Source: Pontibacter beigongshangensis (GTDB lineage: Bacteria; Bacteroidota; Bacteroidia; Cytophagales; Hymenobacteraceae). Taken from it: DNA of 64,000 nt. The stretch spans positions 124,001-188,000 of the forward strand of contig NZ_VFSD01000007.1 in the NCBI RefSeq assembly GCF_014332515.1, read 5' to 3'. Shown here piece after piece: positions 32,262 through 42,464 of this stretch. Numbering within the stretch: the first letter of the stretch is position 1; every line of letters starts with the position of its first letter. The notes under the pieces were generated by a model. That model was not told where the DNA came from. It made no database searches and saw only the letters and a program-made list of their open reading frames with translations. The position numbers were made by a program, and so were the translations under genes.

Positions 32262-33404
32262 ATGATATTGAAAAAAGCAAGCATTTTCCTGGTAGCTGCT
32301 GCCTTGTCTTTTTCATCTGCTTTTGCGCAGACACCTAAAAAGGAGGTGCCGCAAAGCGAGATGCAACGGGTGTACGAGGAGGTGAAAACGCCCCACAAAT
32401 ACGGCCTGGTAGTGGTGCCGCCCAACAACTCCAAAAAAACAGATTGCCCCACTGTGTTCCGCAAGGGCAACAAATGGTACATGACCTACCTGGTGTTCGA
32501 CGGCCGTGGCTACGAAACCTGGCTGGCTGAGAGCAAAGACCTGCTAAACTGGGAAAACAAAGGCACCATCATGTCTTTTTCCGATGACACTACTCTGTGG
32601 GACGCGCACCAGAAAGCGGGCTACCTCGCCCTGCAGGACTATAAATGGGGTGGCAGCTACAAACTGAATAAGTATGATGGCAAGTACTGGATGAGCTACT
32701 TCGGTGGCAACTCCAGGGGCTATGAGCAGGGCCCGCTCTCCATCGGGCTGGCCTATACCGAAAAAGACCCAACCAAAGTGCATGAGTGGCAGCGCCTGCC
32801 AAAGCCGGTGCTTACCCCCAACGACCCGGACGTGCGCTGGTGGGAGAACAGGAACAAACTCTTTAAAAGCACCATCATCCAGGATAAAAAGAAGCTGACC
32901 GGCTACCCATTTGTCATGTACTACAATGCCGTGGGAGACTCGCTGGAGAACAACCTGAAAACCCGTTGGTACGAGCGCATCGGCATGGCCGTGTCGGACG
33001 ACATGGTGAACTGGAAAAGAACCGTGGAAGACCCGATCGTACATCACCCGGTGGGCATTACCGGCGACCCGGTTATTCAGCAGATGGGCGATCTGTACGT
33101 GATGTTCTATTTCGGAGCATTCTGGGAAGACCGTAAGGGAGGCTTCAACCGCTTTGCCGCCTCCTACGACCTGGTGAACTGGACCGACTGGAACGGCGAC
33201 AACCTGATCGAGTCATCGGAACCCTACGATGAGCAGTATGCCCACAAATCGTATGTGGTGAAGCACAAGGGCGTGGTGTACCACTTTTACAATGCCGTGA
33301 ACAAAAAGGAGCAGCGCGGTATAGCCGTGGCTACCTCTAAGGACCTCGGCAAAAGCAAGCTTACGTTTAGGACCGATTCCAAGTCCGAAGCCATTAATAA
33401 ATAG
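32262..33404 (+). CDS. Secreted five-bladed propeller glycosidase-like protein (GH43/GH130-type)
   Basis: 380 aa, signal peptide ending AFAQ. Propeller motifs include DCPTVFRKGNKWYMTYLVFDG, SKDLLNWENKG, SDDMVNWKR, GDPVIQQMGDLYVMFYF and YDLVNWTDW. The order and spacing resemble GH43 and GH130 enzymes, but I could not place it in a named family. It lies between rhamnosidase and GH2 genes, so a side-chain sugar is the likely target. Confidence 0.62.
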   Translation: MILKKASIFLVAAALSFSSAFAQTPKKEVPQSEMQRVYEEVKTPHKYGLVVVPPNNSKKTDCPTVFRKGNKWYMTYLVFDGRGYETWLAESKDLLNWENKGTIMSFSDDTTLWDAHQKAGYLALQDYKWGGSYKLNKYDGKYWMSYFGGNSRGYEQGPLSIGLAYTEKDPTKVHEWQRLPKPVLTPNDPDVRWWENRNKLFKSTIIQDKKKLTGYPFVMYYNAVGDSLENNLKTRWYERIGMAVSDDMVNWKRTVEDPIVHHPVGITGDPVIQQMGDLYVMFYFGAFWEDRKGGFNRFAASYDLVNWTDWNGDNLIESSEPYDEQYAHKSYVVKHKGVVYHFYNAVNKKEQRGIAVATSKDLGKSKLTFRTDSKSEAINK

Positions 33405-33418
33405 TTTGTGTTGTGATT

Positions 33419-33452
33419 AAACCTGACGGGCTCTAGAACCTGTCAGGTTTTC
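33419..33452 (+). terminator. Terminator after the propeller glycosidase
   Basis: AAACCTGAC and GTCAGGTTT enclose a 14-nt loop, followed by TTC. The arms match the terminator stem at 28692, so the two share ancestry or selection. Confidence 0.7.
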
Positions 33453-33486
33453 TACACCAGGCGCGGAACAGTAGCAGCGGCAATTA

Positions 33487-33517
33487 GCTCCGGAGGTCTT
33501 TTTTTATTAGAATAATC
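33487..33517 (+). repeat. 31-bp intergenic repeat, copy 13
   Basis: GCTCCGGAGGTCT, then TTTTTTATTAGAATAATC. Preceded by CAGTAGCAGCGGC. Confidence 0.83.
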
Positions 33518-33708
33518 TGATAGCTGCCTGTTAGATTATTAAATGGCTACATGGCAGGTTCTAAACCGGCTCACTCTCGGTTGTCATTCTGGAAGAATCC
33601 TTCGGGAGAGAAACGCAAAAAAAATCTTGAATGCTGTGAATTTCCGGGGTAAGAGCCCTACAGGAAAACGCAGACAAACATATATTTTATAATTCATTTA
33701 AACCATCC

Positions 33709-36108
33709 ATGAAAAACTTTCTCATTCTCTGTTTCCTTCTTTCCTGCCTTACCCTGCAGGCGCAGCAAAAGGGAACTGAAAGAACTATGTTATTTGATGC
33801 TGACTGGCGCTTCCATAGGGGAGATGTGCAGGGGGCGGAGCAGCCGGGTTTTAACGACGCCCAATGGCGCACCGTAGACCTGCCGCACGACTGGAGTATC
33901 GAGAATCTGCCTGGCACTACCTCGCCATTTACGCCTGATGCCGTAAATGGCGTGAGTGTGGGCTTTACGGTAGGCGGCACCGGCTGGTACCGCAAAACGT
34001 TTACCGTGCCAGCCAAATCCAAGGGCAAGCGCATGGTTATAGAGTTTGAGGGCGTGTACATGAACTCCGATGTGTGGCTCAACGGGCAGCACCTGGGCAA
34101 CTACCCTTACGGCTACTCCACTTTCTGGTACGACATAACGGACAAAGTAAAGCCGGGGCAGCAGAATGTGCTGGCGGTGCAGGTCAAAAACGAAGGCGCC
34201 AACAGCCGCTGGTACACTGGTTCGGGCATTTACCGCCACGTGTGGCTCAAAACCATGGAGCCGGTGCATGTGGCGCAGTGGGGCACCTATATTACCACTC
34301 CCGAAGTGAGCACAGCCACAGCCAAAGTTAACGCCCGCACCAACGTGCAGAACACCACCCGCAAGGCCGAGAAGGTGCGTGTGGTAACCCGCTTCCTGGA
34401 TGCAAAAGGAGCTGAAAAGGCAAAAGCAGAAACCACCCACTCTGTTCCGGCCGGTGGTGCCTACGAATTCAGCCAGGAGGCCACCCTTGCCTCGCCTGCT
34501 CTCTGGTCGGTGGAGTCGCCGGTGCAGTACACGGCTGTAACGGAGGTGTACCGTGGCCGCAAACTCGCCGACCGCACAGAAACAAAATTCGGGGTGCGTA
34601 AACTAAGCTTCGATGCCAAAAACGGTTTCCGGCTAAACGACAAGCCCATGCTGCTGAAAGGCGGCTGTGTGCACCACGACAACGGCCCCCTCGGAGCTAA
34701 AGCCTACGACAGAGCCGAAGAACGCAAGATAGAGATATTGAAAGCCAGTGGCTACAACGCTATCCGTTGTGCCCACAACCCGCCGTCGCCCGCCTTCTTG
34801 GATGCCTGCGACCGCCTGGGCATGCTCGTGATCGATGAGGCCTTCGACACCTGGCGCGAGAAAAAGAACAAGGACGACTACAATGTTTATTTCGATAAGT
34901 GGTGGGATACCGATACCAGAGCAATGGTGTTGCGCGACCGTAACCACCCCTCTATTATTATGTGGAGCACCGGCAACGAAATCCCGAACCGGCACAAGCC
35001 GGAGGTGGCCGAGGTATCGCGTAAGCTCACAGACCTTATTCACGAACTGGACCCTACCCGGCCGGTAACCAATGGTGTAAATGGCGTGGACCCGGATAAA
35101 GACGCCCTTTTTGCTACCCTTGATGTAGTTGGCTATAACTATGCCCGCGATAAATATGTGTCGGAGCATGAGCGTGATCCGAAGCGGGTGGTGTATGCGG
35201 CAGAGTCGTTTACGATAGAGGCCTTTGAGTACTGGATGGATGTTGTGGACTACCCCTGGGTGATCGGCGATTTTGTCTGGACTGCCTTTGACCATATTGG
35301 CGAGGCCAGCATTGGCTGGCTGGGCTACAAGCAGAGCAAAGACTTTTACCCCTGGAACCTGGCTTTTGTAGGCGACATCGACATCTGTGGCTGGAAGCGG
35401 CCGCAATCTTATTACCGCGATGCCCTTTGGAAGGTAGGCGACAACGTGTCGCTGTTCGTGAAACCGCCATCACCCTCATTCCCGGAAACAAACCCACGGC
35501 CCGAAACCTGGGCTAACTGGAAATGGCATGACCTGGTAGCCGACTGGAACTGGCCCGGAAACGAGGGCAAGCCCCTGGAGGTAGAAGTCTTCTCGTCTAA
35601 TGACGAAGTGGAGCTGTTCCAGAACGGAAAGTCGCTGGGTCGCAAGCCAACCAACCGCTCCACCGAGTTCAAAGCCCTTTTTGAGGTGCCATACCAGGCC
35701 GGTGAGCTGAAGGCCATCTCCTATAAAGGAAGCAAACAGGCAGCCACCTCGGTGCTGCGCACGGCAGCCGCGCCAACACAACTTAAAATGAGCGCCGACC
35801 GCAACGAGATAAAAGCTGATAACCAGGACCTGAGCTATATTACCATAGAACTGCTAGATGCCAATGGCGTACGCGACCCGAAGGCGGAGAACCTGCTGAA
35901 ATTCGAAATAGACGGACCCGGTACCATAGTAGGGGTAGGTAACGCCAACCCAAAAAGCCTGGAGAGTTACGTAGATCCGCAGCGCAAGGCATGGCAGGGA
36001 AAATGTTTGGTTATCGTTAAGTCGAATGGCCAGGCTGGCAATATTACCTTAAAAGCCACGGCTGATGGGCTTGCTCCCGCGCAGGTAAGCATCAGATCAG
36101 CCAGGTAG
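33709..36108 (+). CDS. Secreted GH2 glycosidase with DUF4982-like and Ig-like C-terminus (799 aa)
   Basis: The signal peptide ends LQAQ. The order is jelly roll (DWRFHRGDVQGAEQPGF, DLPHDWSIE), Ig-like domain, TIM barrel with RCAHNPPSPAFLDACD, acid/base Glu424 in STGNEIPN and nucleophile Glu499 in YAAESF, then DUF4982-like (EVFSSNDEVELFQNGKSLGR) and a final invasin-like Ig domain (NQDLSYITIELLDANG). This is the short GH2 type, distinct from the LacZ-like enzyme at 25 kb. Beta-galactosidase or beta-glucuronidase activity are both possible. A strong terminator follows. Confidence 0.88.
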   Translation: MKNFLILCFLLSCLTLQAQQKGTERTMLFDADWRFHRGDVQGAEQPGFNDAQWRTVDLPHDWSIENLPGTTSPFTPDAVNGVSVGFTVGGTGWYRKTFTVPAKSKGKRMVIEFEGVYMNSDVWLNGQHLGNYPYGYSTFWYDITDKVKPGQQNVLAVQVKNEGANSRWYTGSGIYRHVWLKTMEPVHVAQWGTYITTPEVSTATAKVNARTNVQNTTRKAEKVRVVTRFLDAKGAEKAKAETTHSVPAGGAYEFSQEATLASPALWSVESPVQYTAVTEVYRGRKLADRTETKFGVRKLSFDAKNGFRLNDKPMLLKGGCVHHDNGPLGAKAYDRAEERKIEILKASGYNAIRCAHNPPSPAFLDACDRLGMLVIDEAFDTWREKKNKDDYNVYFDKWWDTDTRAMVLRDRNHPSIIMWSTGNEIPNRHKPEVAEVSRKLTDLIHELDPTRPVTNGVNGVDPDKDALFATLDVVGYNYARDKYVSEHERDPKRVVYAAESFTIEAFEYWMDVVDYPWVIGDFVWTAFDHIGEASIGWLGYKQSKDFYPWNLAFVGDIDICGWKRPQSYYRDALWKVGDNVSLFVKPPSPSFPETNPRPETWANWKWHDLVADWNWPGNEGKPLEVEVFSSNDEVELFQNGKSLGRKPTNRSTEFKALFEVPYQAGELKAISYKGSKQAATSVLRTAAAPTQLKMSADRNEIKADNQDLSYITIELLDANGVRDPKAENLLKFEIDGPGTIVGVGNANPKSLESYVDPQRKAWQGKCLVIVKSNGQAGNITLKATADGLAPAQVSIRSAR

Positions 36109-36128
36109 GCAGGGTTAGTAAGAAACAT

Positions 36129-36187
36129 AGCGGTCGGCTCAGAAGGTTCTCTGAAAGAGGGCTTCCTGAGCCGACCGCTGTTTTTTT
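36129..36187 (+). terminator. Strong Rho-independent terminator after the GH2 gene
   Basis: AGCGGTCGGCTCAG and CTGAGCCGACCGCT (14 bp) followed by GTTTTTTT. It ends the first large transcriptional region. Confidence 0.93.
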
Positions 36188-36290
36188 ATGATGATTGCCC
36201 GGGAACCTGAAGCATGTAGTGAGAGCAGCAGAGCCTCCTAAGCTCATTTTGCAGGCATAGATTCGGGACGTAATGCGACGTATTGTTCGC

Positions 36291-36422
36291 AAGTGCGAGC
36301 TTGCACTTTCATTATACGTGAACATTTTAATCAGGCAAAATCAGGTGATGTAGTGTTGATGCTTCACATACATGCTGTTGACCAAAAAGAGAAAAAGGTC
36401 TGAGCTACAAGCTCGTACCAGC
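36291..36422. repeat. REP pair D, partly decayed
   Basis: A truncated unit at 36291-36309 (AAGTGCGAGCTTGCACTTT) and a fuller unit at 36397-36422 (GGTCTGAGCT, ACA, AGCTCGTACC, AGC). Spacing is wider than in pairs B and C. Confidence 0.65.
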
Positions 36423-36452
36423 GACTTATATGCTATTCCCCCTGCAAGATGA

Positions 36453-36483
36453 GCTCCGGAGGGGCATTTTGATTCGAATAATT
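36453..36483 (+). repeat. 31-bp intergenic repeat, copy 14
   Basis: GCTCCGGAGGGGC, then ATTTTGATTCGAATAATT. Close to consensus. Confidence 0.87.
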
Positions 36484-36525
36484 GATAGATGTTAGGCATC
36501 CTGACCAATAGAATCCTTCTCAGGC

Positions 36526-36555
36526 AATTATTTGAATGAAAATGCCCCTCGTGAG
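36526..36555 (-). repeat. 31-bp intergenic repeat, copy 15 (inverted)
   Basis: Minus strand reads CTCACGAGGGGC, then ATTTTCATTCAAATAATT. Inverted to copy 14 at 42 bp. Confidence 0.8.
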
Positions 36556-37202
36556 TCTTCTGTTGATGCTCTGGAGCGGCGTGACACGGTAACACCGCTG
36601 GTAATGAGCCAAATCGCCATCTGTCCTGATAAATGATTGGATACCCATGCAAACTCAGGCATTTTATGCTGAACAGGTTGCTCCTTACAAGGCAAGGCCG
36701 CTACAGCAGGGCTTTTTGCAAACTGGTGCGTAACAGCAGTAATTTAAATTTTGCGGCAGGCATTAGGCGGTACCTGGTTTTTCCGCCGCCCCCTTTTGTC
36801 CTCCCTGCATAATTTTGTGGGCGAGGGCCACGCGCGTTAGCTAATGTATTTGCTGTTAAGTAAAGAAAGTTCTCCCTTGTTTCTGTGCAGGCACGGTAGC
36901 CGGTCTTGCTGTCGGGCGTATTTTCTCAAAAAGGAAAAGATAGTCAATAAATCCTGGCGCCCACCTTTTCAGGCTAATGTCCTTCGCTAGGGTATGCAGG
37001 AAGTTTTGATTATCTTAGGAGAAGAGATGATATTTGTCAGTTTTCGGCGGGTTTCAGAATTTAAATTATAGCCGATTTATTTCCGAATGGTTAATTTTGA
37101 GCCTAACAATCAATTACTTACTTCAGGTGCAGCAGAGGCTGTTTCTGAGAAGTTCAAATGAAAATAAATAACAAAATTATTTTTATATATAAAGAATTTA
37201 TT

Positions 37203-37210
37203 TATTTTTG
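37203..37210 (+). promoter_or_regulatory. -7 promoter box TATTTTTG upstream of SusC1
   Basis: Matches TAnnTTTG in AT-rich DNA, 178 bp before the SusC1 ATG. No clear -33 box. Confidence 0.4.
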
Positions 37211-37330
37211 AATCAGGATAATGATTGTTAGTAAAGCCTGAACACTTCGCAGCTTTTCTGAAGATCGGTTACCCGAAGGGCTTTTTCTGTTTTTCTGAGG
37301 AGAGGTTTTTTGTTTTGTAAAGCTTAAACA

Positions 37331-37342
37331 ACAAACGTTAGT
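37331..37342. promoter_or_regulatory. Palindromic box ACnAACGTTnGT (no mismatch)
   Basis: ACAAACGTTAGT, 45 bp upstream of the SusC1 ATG and about 120 bp after the promoter box. LacI-operator-like core. Confidence 0.45.
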
Positions 37343-37387
37343 GAGAGCTTGTTATTTTTGGTTCGAGTATTATTTAACACCTGCAAT

Positions 37388-40300
37388 ATGAATCATTTTT
37401 TACCTAAACCACAGTGGCTTCTGGGATTAAGCTTTATGCTGGTATGGAACGCTGGCTATTCGCAAGAGTTGGCAGATGCTACCATCTCTCCGGGAGTAAA
37501 AAAGAGCCAGAAGGAAACACTTGTGCTGAAGAGCAAGGCTTCTGAAAGAACGGTGCCCCTTTCGCAGGTGCAGCAGGCCATCACCGTAAGCGGCCAGGTG
37601 AAAGACCAGGACTCAGGTGACCCCTTGCCTGGTGTAAGCGTATTGATCAAGAATACCACGAAAGGAGCCATTACCGATATAGACGGCAACTTCTCACTTG
37701 CGGTGCCTAACGCTGAGGCTGTACTGGTATTTAGCTATATTGGATATAAGGCCCAGGAAGTGGTGGTAGGTACCAGAAACACCATTAATATTTCGCTGGG
37801 TTTAGAGGCTTCTACACTGGAGCAGGTAGTGGTTGTGGGTTATGGTGAACAAAAAAGAGCCAACCTGACAGGTGCCGTAGAAACCCTCGACGCCAAAGAA
37901 ATTCAGGACATTCCTGTACCAAATTTAGCTCAGGCACTGATAGGCCGGATGGCTGGTGTGAGAGTCTCTATGCCAACTGGTAAACCAGGGCAGTCTAACC
38001 CTTTAGTTATTCGTCGGCAAACCGATAAGTCGGCTATTGTAGATGAAATTTTGTATGTAATTGATGGAGTGCAGTTCTATGATGGCGGTGCTCAGTTTAA
38101 CATGCTTGATGCCTCTGAGGTTGAAAGTGTTTCTGTTCTAAAAGATGGTGCTGCAGCTGTTTATGGTGCTCGTGCGGGTGGTGGAGTAGTGCTGGTTAAG
38201 ACAAAACGGGGAACCAAGGGTAAGCCTAAGATTAGCTACAATACCTCCATTGGTATAGGTACTCCAACTCAGTTCCCTGATATGCTAAGTGCTAAGGATC
38301 ATGCACTTATGGTGAATGAGATGCTGGACCAAAAACACCGGAAGTATTATGTGTCCCCAGCTCAATACGAGCGAAATAAAAGGATTGACCGGTTTAACTA
38401 TTTCTCTGATGACGAGTTAGCCGCAATGGATACGCTAAATTACGATTGGTTGGATGGACTGTATAAAGATGCAACCACAGTGCGTCATACGTTGAATGTG
38501 AGTGGTGGGGGAGACAATGTGCGTTACTTTGTGGGTGGTAGCTATTATAATGAGACTGGTAACATCAAAAGCCTTAATTATAAGAAATATTCTCTCAGAA
38601 CTAACGTTGAAGCCGATATCACCAAAGACGTTACTTTTTCAATAGGGCTTAATACAAACCGAAATGATGGTAAGGAGCCAACCTATTCAGGAGATAGTGG
38701 TGGTTTGCTCAGAGAATTTTACAAAAGGTTGGTCACAGCGCCTAAATGGACACCGCCAACAGTAGATGGCCGTCCTGTATTTATAGATGGTAGCTGGAAT
38801 CCGTATGGTTTAATTGATTCGGAAAGTTATAAGTCAAGCGCATCTTCTACAAGCACAGTGACAGGTGCGTTAGATTACAGGCTGCCTTTTATTGAAGGTC
38901 TGAAAGCAAAAGCGCAGTTTTCTTATAACCAGAATTCCGGACGGGGGATAACATTCAACCAGAGCTTCTATACGTACGCATTTAGAAGGGCCGGAGCAAA
39001 TTCGCACTTGTATACCAATGAGTTATCACCAACGAACTCTTTGCAAACAAATGGTAATAAGGCTGGTTTGCAGCAGAGCTCCGGTGAGTCAAGTAATTAT
39101 CAGTTTAATGCCTCGCTTACCTATAACCGGATTTTTGGAGACCATCAAGTGGATGCTTTGTTGGTTTACGAGCAGCAGGAATCGCAAAACAGAGACTTTA
39201 GAATGTCTCAAGAGGGAGTCCAAATTGAAGGGGTAGATCAGTGGTGGGCCTTTAATCGATCCGCTATACCTGCTGGAGGTGCTTCAGAATCCGGAAGGTT
39301 GGCTTACATTGGACGGGTGAATTATAATTATAAAGGTAAGTATTTGCTTGAATCCGCCTTCCGTTATGAAGCCTCTCAAAAGTATCATCCTGATTATGCC
39401 TGGGGACTATTTCCAAATGTATCGGCGGGTTGGATTATTTCAGAAGAGCCTTTCTTCAGGGATAACATAGGTTTCATAGACTTTTTCAAATTCAGGGCTT
39501 CCTACGGACGTATCGGGCAGGAGACAAATAGGCCGTTCACCTGGAGACAATCCTTTAGTGCCTCTGGCACAGGACCTTTATTTGGAACGGGTACCACAGC
39601 TAACTCGGCAACACCAATTGATGTAAGGAATGATGGAATTGCTATTCCTACTGCAACCTGGGGTAAAAGTGATTACTATAATGTGGGTATAGATTCCAGG
39701 ATGTTTAATAATAAAGTAAGGATAGGGTTGGACGCCTTCTATCGCTACAATTGGGATGGTCTTATTGCCAGAGGTAATTCTCCTACTACACTTGGGGTTG
39801 ATAAGCCGCCTCTTGAAAATGCCGGTGAAGGTTACTCTAAAGGTGTTGAGTTCTCTCTCGGCTATGAAAACAATATCGGGAAGGATTTCAATTATAGCAT
39901 AGGTGGTAATATTTCATATAATTATGGTCGCCCCACTTTTCTGTTCCAAAACCCTGCCGTGTTAGGCCGTTGGGATGATTTATACTTGAATGATCCAAGT
40001 CATCAGCCTGGGCTTATTGCTCTGGGAATTATTAGAACGCAGGAGGACCTGGACCGAGTATTAGCCATGTACCCCACAATTGATGGTGTTCCTGTTGAAC
40101 AAGGCATGATTTATTATCAGGACATCCATGGAGAAAATTACTCTCAGGGGCCTGATGGTGTGATAGACCAGTGGGATAGAACTGTGATCGCAAAACGAAC
40201 AAACCCAGCATATGTGTATGGATTTACGTTAGGTGCTTCCTATAAAAGATTCAGATTGAGCGGGACATTCAACGGAGGATTCGGGCATAAAGTATTTATC

Positions 40301-40666
40301 GAGAAAGATGAAATGGCACTGCCTTCGCCAACCACAAATGTTTTCTCTTTTTGGCGTGATTACTGGACACCAGATAATCCGGATGCCTCTATGCCAAGAC
40401 CTTATAACTATGGCTATGCTGATCAGATCTCAACCTTCTGGATGCGTAATGGTCATACATTGAGGCTGGTAAATGTTAACCTGTCATACGACCTGCCGGC
40501 TAGCATAAGTGAAAAATGGAAACTACCTCATTTCAGAATTTATTACACAGGTACGAACCTTCTAACCTTAATAAATCCTTTTGATCACAAAGATCCGAGC
40601 GTGTCAAGAGCCTACGATTACCCAATGGTTACTACCTCAAGCTTAGGGCTAAACGTTACCTTCTAG
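37388..40666 (+). CDS. SusC-like TonB-dependent outer-membrane transporter (SusC1)
   Basis: Imports pectic oligosaccharides together with its SusD partner. The start was set at ATG 37388; an upstream TTG at 37349 would only add a hydrophobic leader before the real signal peptide (ending GYSQ). A spacer (about 27-62) is followed by a carboxypeptidase-like domain (VSGQVKDQDSGDPLPGVSV), a plug starting at LEQVVVVGYGEQK (144-156) and the 22-strand barrel. Length (1092 aa) is normal. Beyond about 37.9 kb the gene is visibly more AT-rich than its 5' part and its neighbours. It is followed 19 bp later by SusD1. Confidence 0.93.
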   Translation: MNHFLPKPQWLLGLSFMLVWNAGYSQELADATISPGVKKSQKETLVLKSKASERTVPLSQVQQAITVSGQVKDQDSGDPLPGVSVLIKNTTKGAITDIDGNFSLAVPNAEAVLVFSYIGYKAQEVVVGTRNTINISLGLEASTLEQVVVVGYGEQKRANLTGAVETLDAKEIQDIPVPNLAQALIGRMAGVRVSMPTGKPGQSNPLVIRRQTDKSAIVDEILYVIDGVQFYDGGAQFNMLDASEVESVSVLKDGAAAVYGARAGGGVVLVKTKRGTKGKPKISYNTSIGIGTPTQFPDMLSAKDHALMVNEMLDQKHRKYYVSPAQYERNKRIDRFNYFSDDELAAMDTLNYDWLDGLYKDATTVRHTLNVSGGGDNVRYFVGGSYYNETGNIKSLNYKKYSLRTNVEADITKDVTFSIGLNTNRNDGKEPTYSGDSGGLLREFYKRLVTAPKWTPPTVDGRPVFIDGSWNPYGLIDSESYKSSASSTSTVTGALDYRLPFIEGLKAKAQFSYNQNSGRGITFNQSFYTYAFRRAGANSHLYTNELSPTNSLQTNGNKAGLQQSSGESSNYQFNASLTYNRIFGDHQVDALLVYEQQESQNRDFRMSQEGVQIEGVDQWWAFNRSAIPAGGASESGRLAYIGRVNYNYKGKYLLESAFRYEASQKYHPDYAWGLFPNVSAGWIISEEPFFRDNIGFIDFFKFRASYGRIGQETNRPFTWRQSFSASGTGPLFGTGTTANSATPIDVRNDGIAIPTATWGKSDYYNVGIDSRMFNNKVRIGLDAFYRYNWDGLIARGNSPTTLGVDKPPLENAGEGYSKGVEFSLGYENNIGKDFNYSIGGNISYNYGRPTFLFQNPAVLGRWDDLYLNDPSHQPGLIALGIIRTQEDLDRVLAMYPTIDGVPVEQGMIYYQDIHGENYSQGPDGVIDQWDRTVIAKRTNPAYVYGFTLGASYKRFRLSGTFNGGFGHKVFIEKDEMALPSPTTNVFSFWRDYWTPDNPDASMPRPYNYGYADQISTFWMRNGHTLRLVNVNLSYDLPASISEKWKLPHFRIYYTGTNLLTLINPFDHKDPSVSRAYDYPMVTTSSLGLNVTF

Positions 40667-40685
40667 TTTTTAATGATTATTTAAT

Positions 40686-42464
40686 ATGAAAAAATACGTG
40701 CTATATCTCTTTATGCTTAGCTTTTTTGCGAGCTGTGAAGATGTATTAGATAAAAAAGAGCTTGATGCGATAGATGACACTGATCTGTGGAACAACGCAT
40801 CGCTGGCAACCTTTTATCTGAATAATTTATACAGCATGAGCCTCCCTGGATTTGGAGGTGCTGCAAACTCGGGTCTTTCTGACGAAGGTATGGGTACCGG
40901 AGCCGGGAACATGATGTATGGAATGTTAACGGTTTCTGATGGTGTCGGCAACTACGGTGTTGGCAACTATAGAGTAATAAATAGAATAAATCTTCTTGTT
41001 ACCGAAATAGATAAAGGCAATATTCCTCAGGCAGAAAGAGATCCAATAAAGGGGCAGGCGCTCTTCTTAAGAGCCTGGAACTATTGGGAAATGGTAAAAC
41101 TGCATGGAGGTGTACCTATGGTCATGGAAATGCAGGATGTAAATGCAGGCGAGGGTCTTTATAGAGAACGTGACCCTGCATCAAGATGTATTGAACTTAT
41201 TGTGCGGGACCTTGATGAGGCAATTGCAAAACTTCCTGTTACCTGGCCGTCTAATAGCTACGGTCGGATTACGAAAGCAGCTGCAGCAGCGCTGAAAGGT
41301 AGAGTTCTGCTTTATTATGCAAGTCCGCAATTTAATCCAAATGACTTGCCTGAACGCTGGGCCGCCGCTTATGACGCTAATGTTCAGGCCAAACAATTGG
41401 CGCAGGCAGCAGGGCATGCCCTACATTCGAACTATGAACGCATCTTCTTAGATGAGGCGAATAAAGAGGCAATCTTTGTGCGCGTGTTTGACAAAACGCA
41501 GCAGTATCACGGATACGAGAATAGCGTACGTCCTGCGAGCGTTAAGAACTCAGGTGGCGCAAATGCAAATCCAACCTGGGAAATGGTACAGGCATACCCA
41601 ATGGCAGATGGACATTCAATTGAAGGTCACCCCGGATATGACCAAACATTCTTTTGGAAAGGCCGGGATCCTCGTTTTTATGCTACAATCGTTTGGAACA
41701 GCGCTGTGTATCAAATGCCAGGTGATAGATTTTATGAGAATACCAGCAAAACAAGAAGGCAATGGACATACCTTAATAACGATCAGGAAGCCAACCAGAA
41801 CACACCAACAGGTTTCTATTTAAGGAAGAATGTGGATGCTTCCATTCCAAAAACTGAAACGATCAGAACTCCAACCGATTGGATCGAAATACGATATGCG
41901 GAGGTGCTGTTAAACTTGGCAGAAGCTGCTAATGAGGTAGGAAAAGTGGACGAAGCATATGCGGAGTTAAAAGCAATCCGGCAAAGAGCAGGAATACAAG
42001 CCGGAGGCGATGGCAACTACGGTCTGGCTGCGGGCATGATTAAAGAAACGATGCGCGAAGCTGTAATGTTGGAAAGACAGCTTGAGTTAGCCTATGAAAA
42101 CAAACGCCATTGGGACTTGCGCCGTCGTAACTTGTTTGCTCAGAAACTGAATGGTACAAGAAGAACTGGTATACAAGCAGAATTAAATACTGACTATATT
42201 GCTTCTGTGGCGAATGTTCCGGCTGTACAAGCTAAGGCTGTCTTTGAAAGTTCAATGCGTGATACCATTAATTGGGACAAGGATTATAATAAGTATTTTA
42301 TTACAAATTATAACGTTCTTCTGGACGAAAGAGAAATTAATTACTTACAACCTTTATATAATTTCTATTTTATTCCTCAAACGAACTTGGATAAGGACCC
42401 TAAAATAAAACAAACTATTGGCTGGACCACAGGAGGCGATGGTTTTGACCCACTTGCTCCCTGA
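40686..42464 (+). CDS. SusD-like glycan-binding lipoprotein (SusD1)
   Basis: 592 aa. Lipoprotein signal (FASC, Cys17), then the SusD helical fold: NNLYSMSLPGFGG, a TPR-like region with GQALFLRAWNYWEMVKLHGGVP, VRDLDEAIAKLP, and the C-terminal RYAEVLLNLAEAANE and ENKRHWDLRRRN. It forms the lid of the SusC1 barrel and binds substrate. Like the barrel part of SusC1 it is AT-rich, so the pair probably moved or evolved as a unit. Confidence 0.93.
   Translation: MKKYVLYLFMLSFFASCEDVLDKKELDAIDDTDLWNNASLATFYLNNLYSMSLPGFGGAANSGLSDEGMGTGAGNMMYGMLTVSDGVGNYGVGNYRVINRINLLVTEIDKGNIPQAERDPIKGQALFLRAWNYWEMVKLHGGVPMVMEMQDVNAGEGLYRERDPASRCIELIVRDLDEAIAKLPVTWPSNSYGRITKAAAAALKGRVLLYYASPQFNPNDLPERWAAAYDANVQAKQLAQAAGHALHSNYERIFLDEANKEAIFVRVFDKTQQYHGYENSVRPASVKNSGGANANPTWEMVQAYPMADGHSIEGHPGYDQTFFWKGRDPRFYATIVWNSAVYQMPGDRFYENTSKTRRQWTYLNNDQEANQNTPTGFYLRKNVDASIPKTETIRTPTDWIEIRYAEVLLNLAEAANEVGKVDEAYAELKAIRQRAGIQAGGDGNYGLAAGMIKETMREAVMLERQLELAYENKRHWDLRRRNLFAQKLNGTRRTGIQAELNTDYIASVANVPAVQAKAVFESSMRDTINWDKDYNKYFITNYNVLLDEREINYLQPLYNFYFIPQTNLDKDPKIKQTIGWTTGGDGFDPLAP

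Larger units (their letters stand above)
33405..33708. other. Intergenic region before the second GH2 gene
   Basis: This 304-bp gap contains the terminator at 33419 and repeat copy 13. The remaining 190 bp show no gene and no clear promoter. Confidence 0.55.
36109..37387. other. Long intergenic region before the SusC1/SusD1 operon
   Basis: The largest gap (1279 bp). It holds a terminator, a decayed REP pair, an inverted pair of the 31-bp repeat, an AT-rich promoter region (37160-37225) and a palindromic box at 37331. From about 36560 to 37150 I see no gene or strong structure. Open frames there overlap repeats and are not credible. Confidence 0.6.

Noticed and set aside
37349..37387. Upstream TTG start for SusC1
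   Set aside because: The extra 13 residues precede a complete signal peptide starting at ATG 37388; the ATG is the better start.
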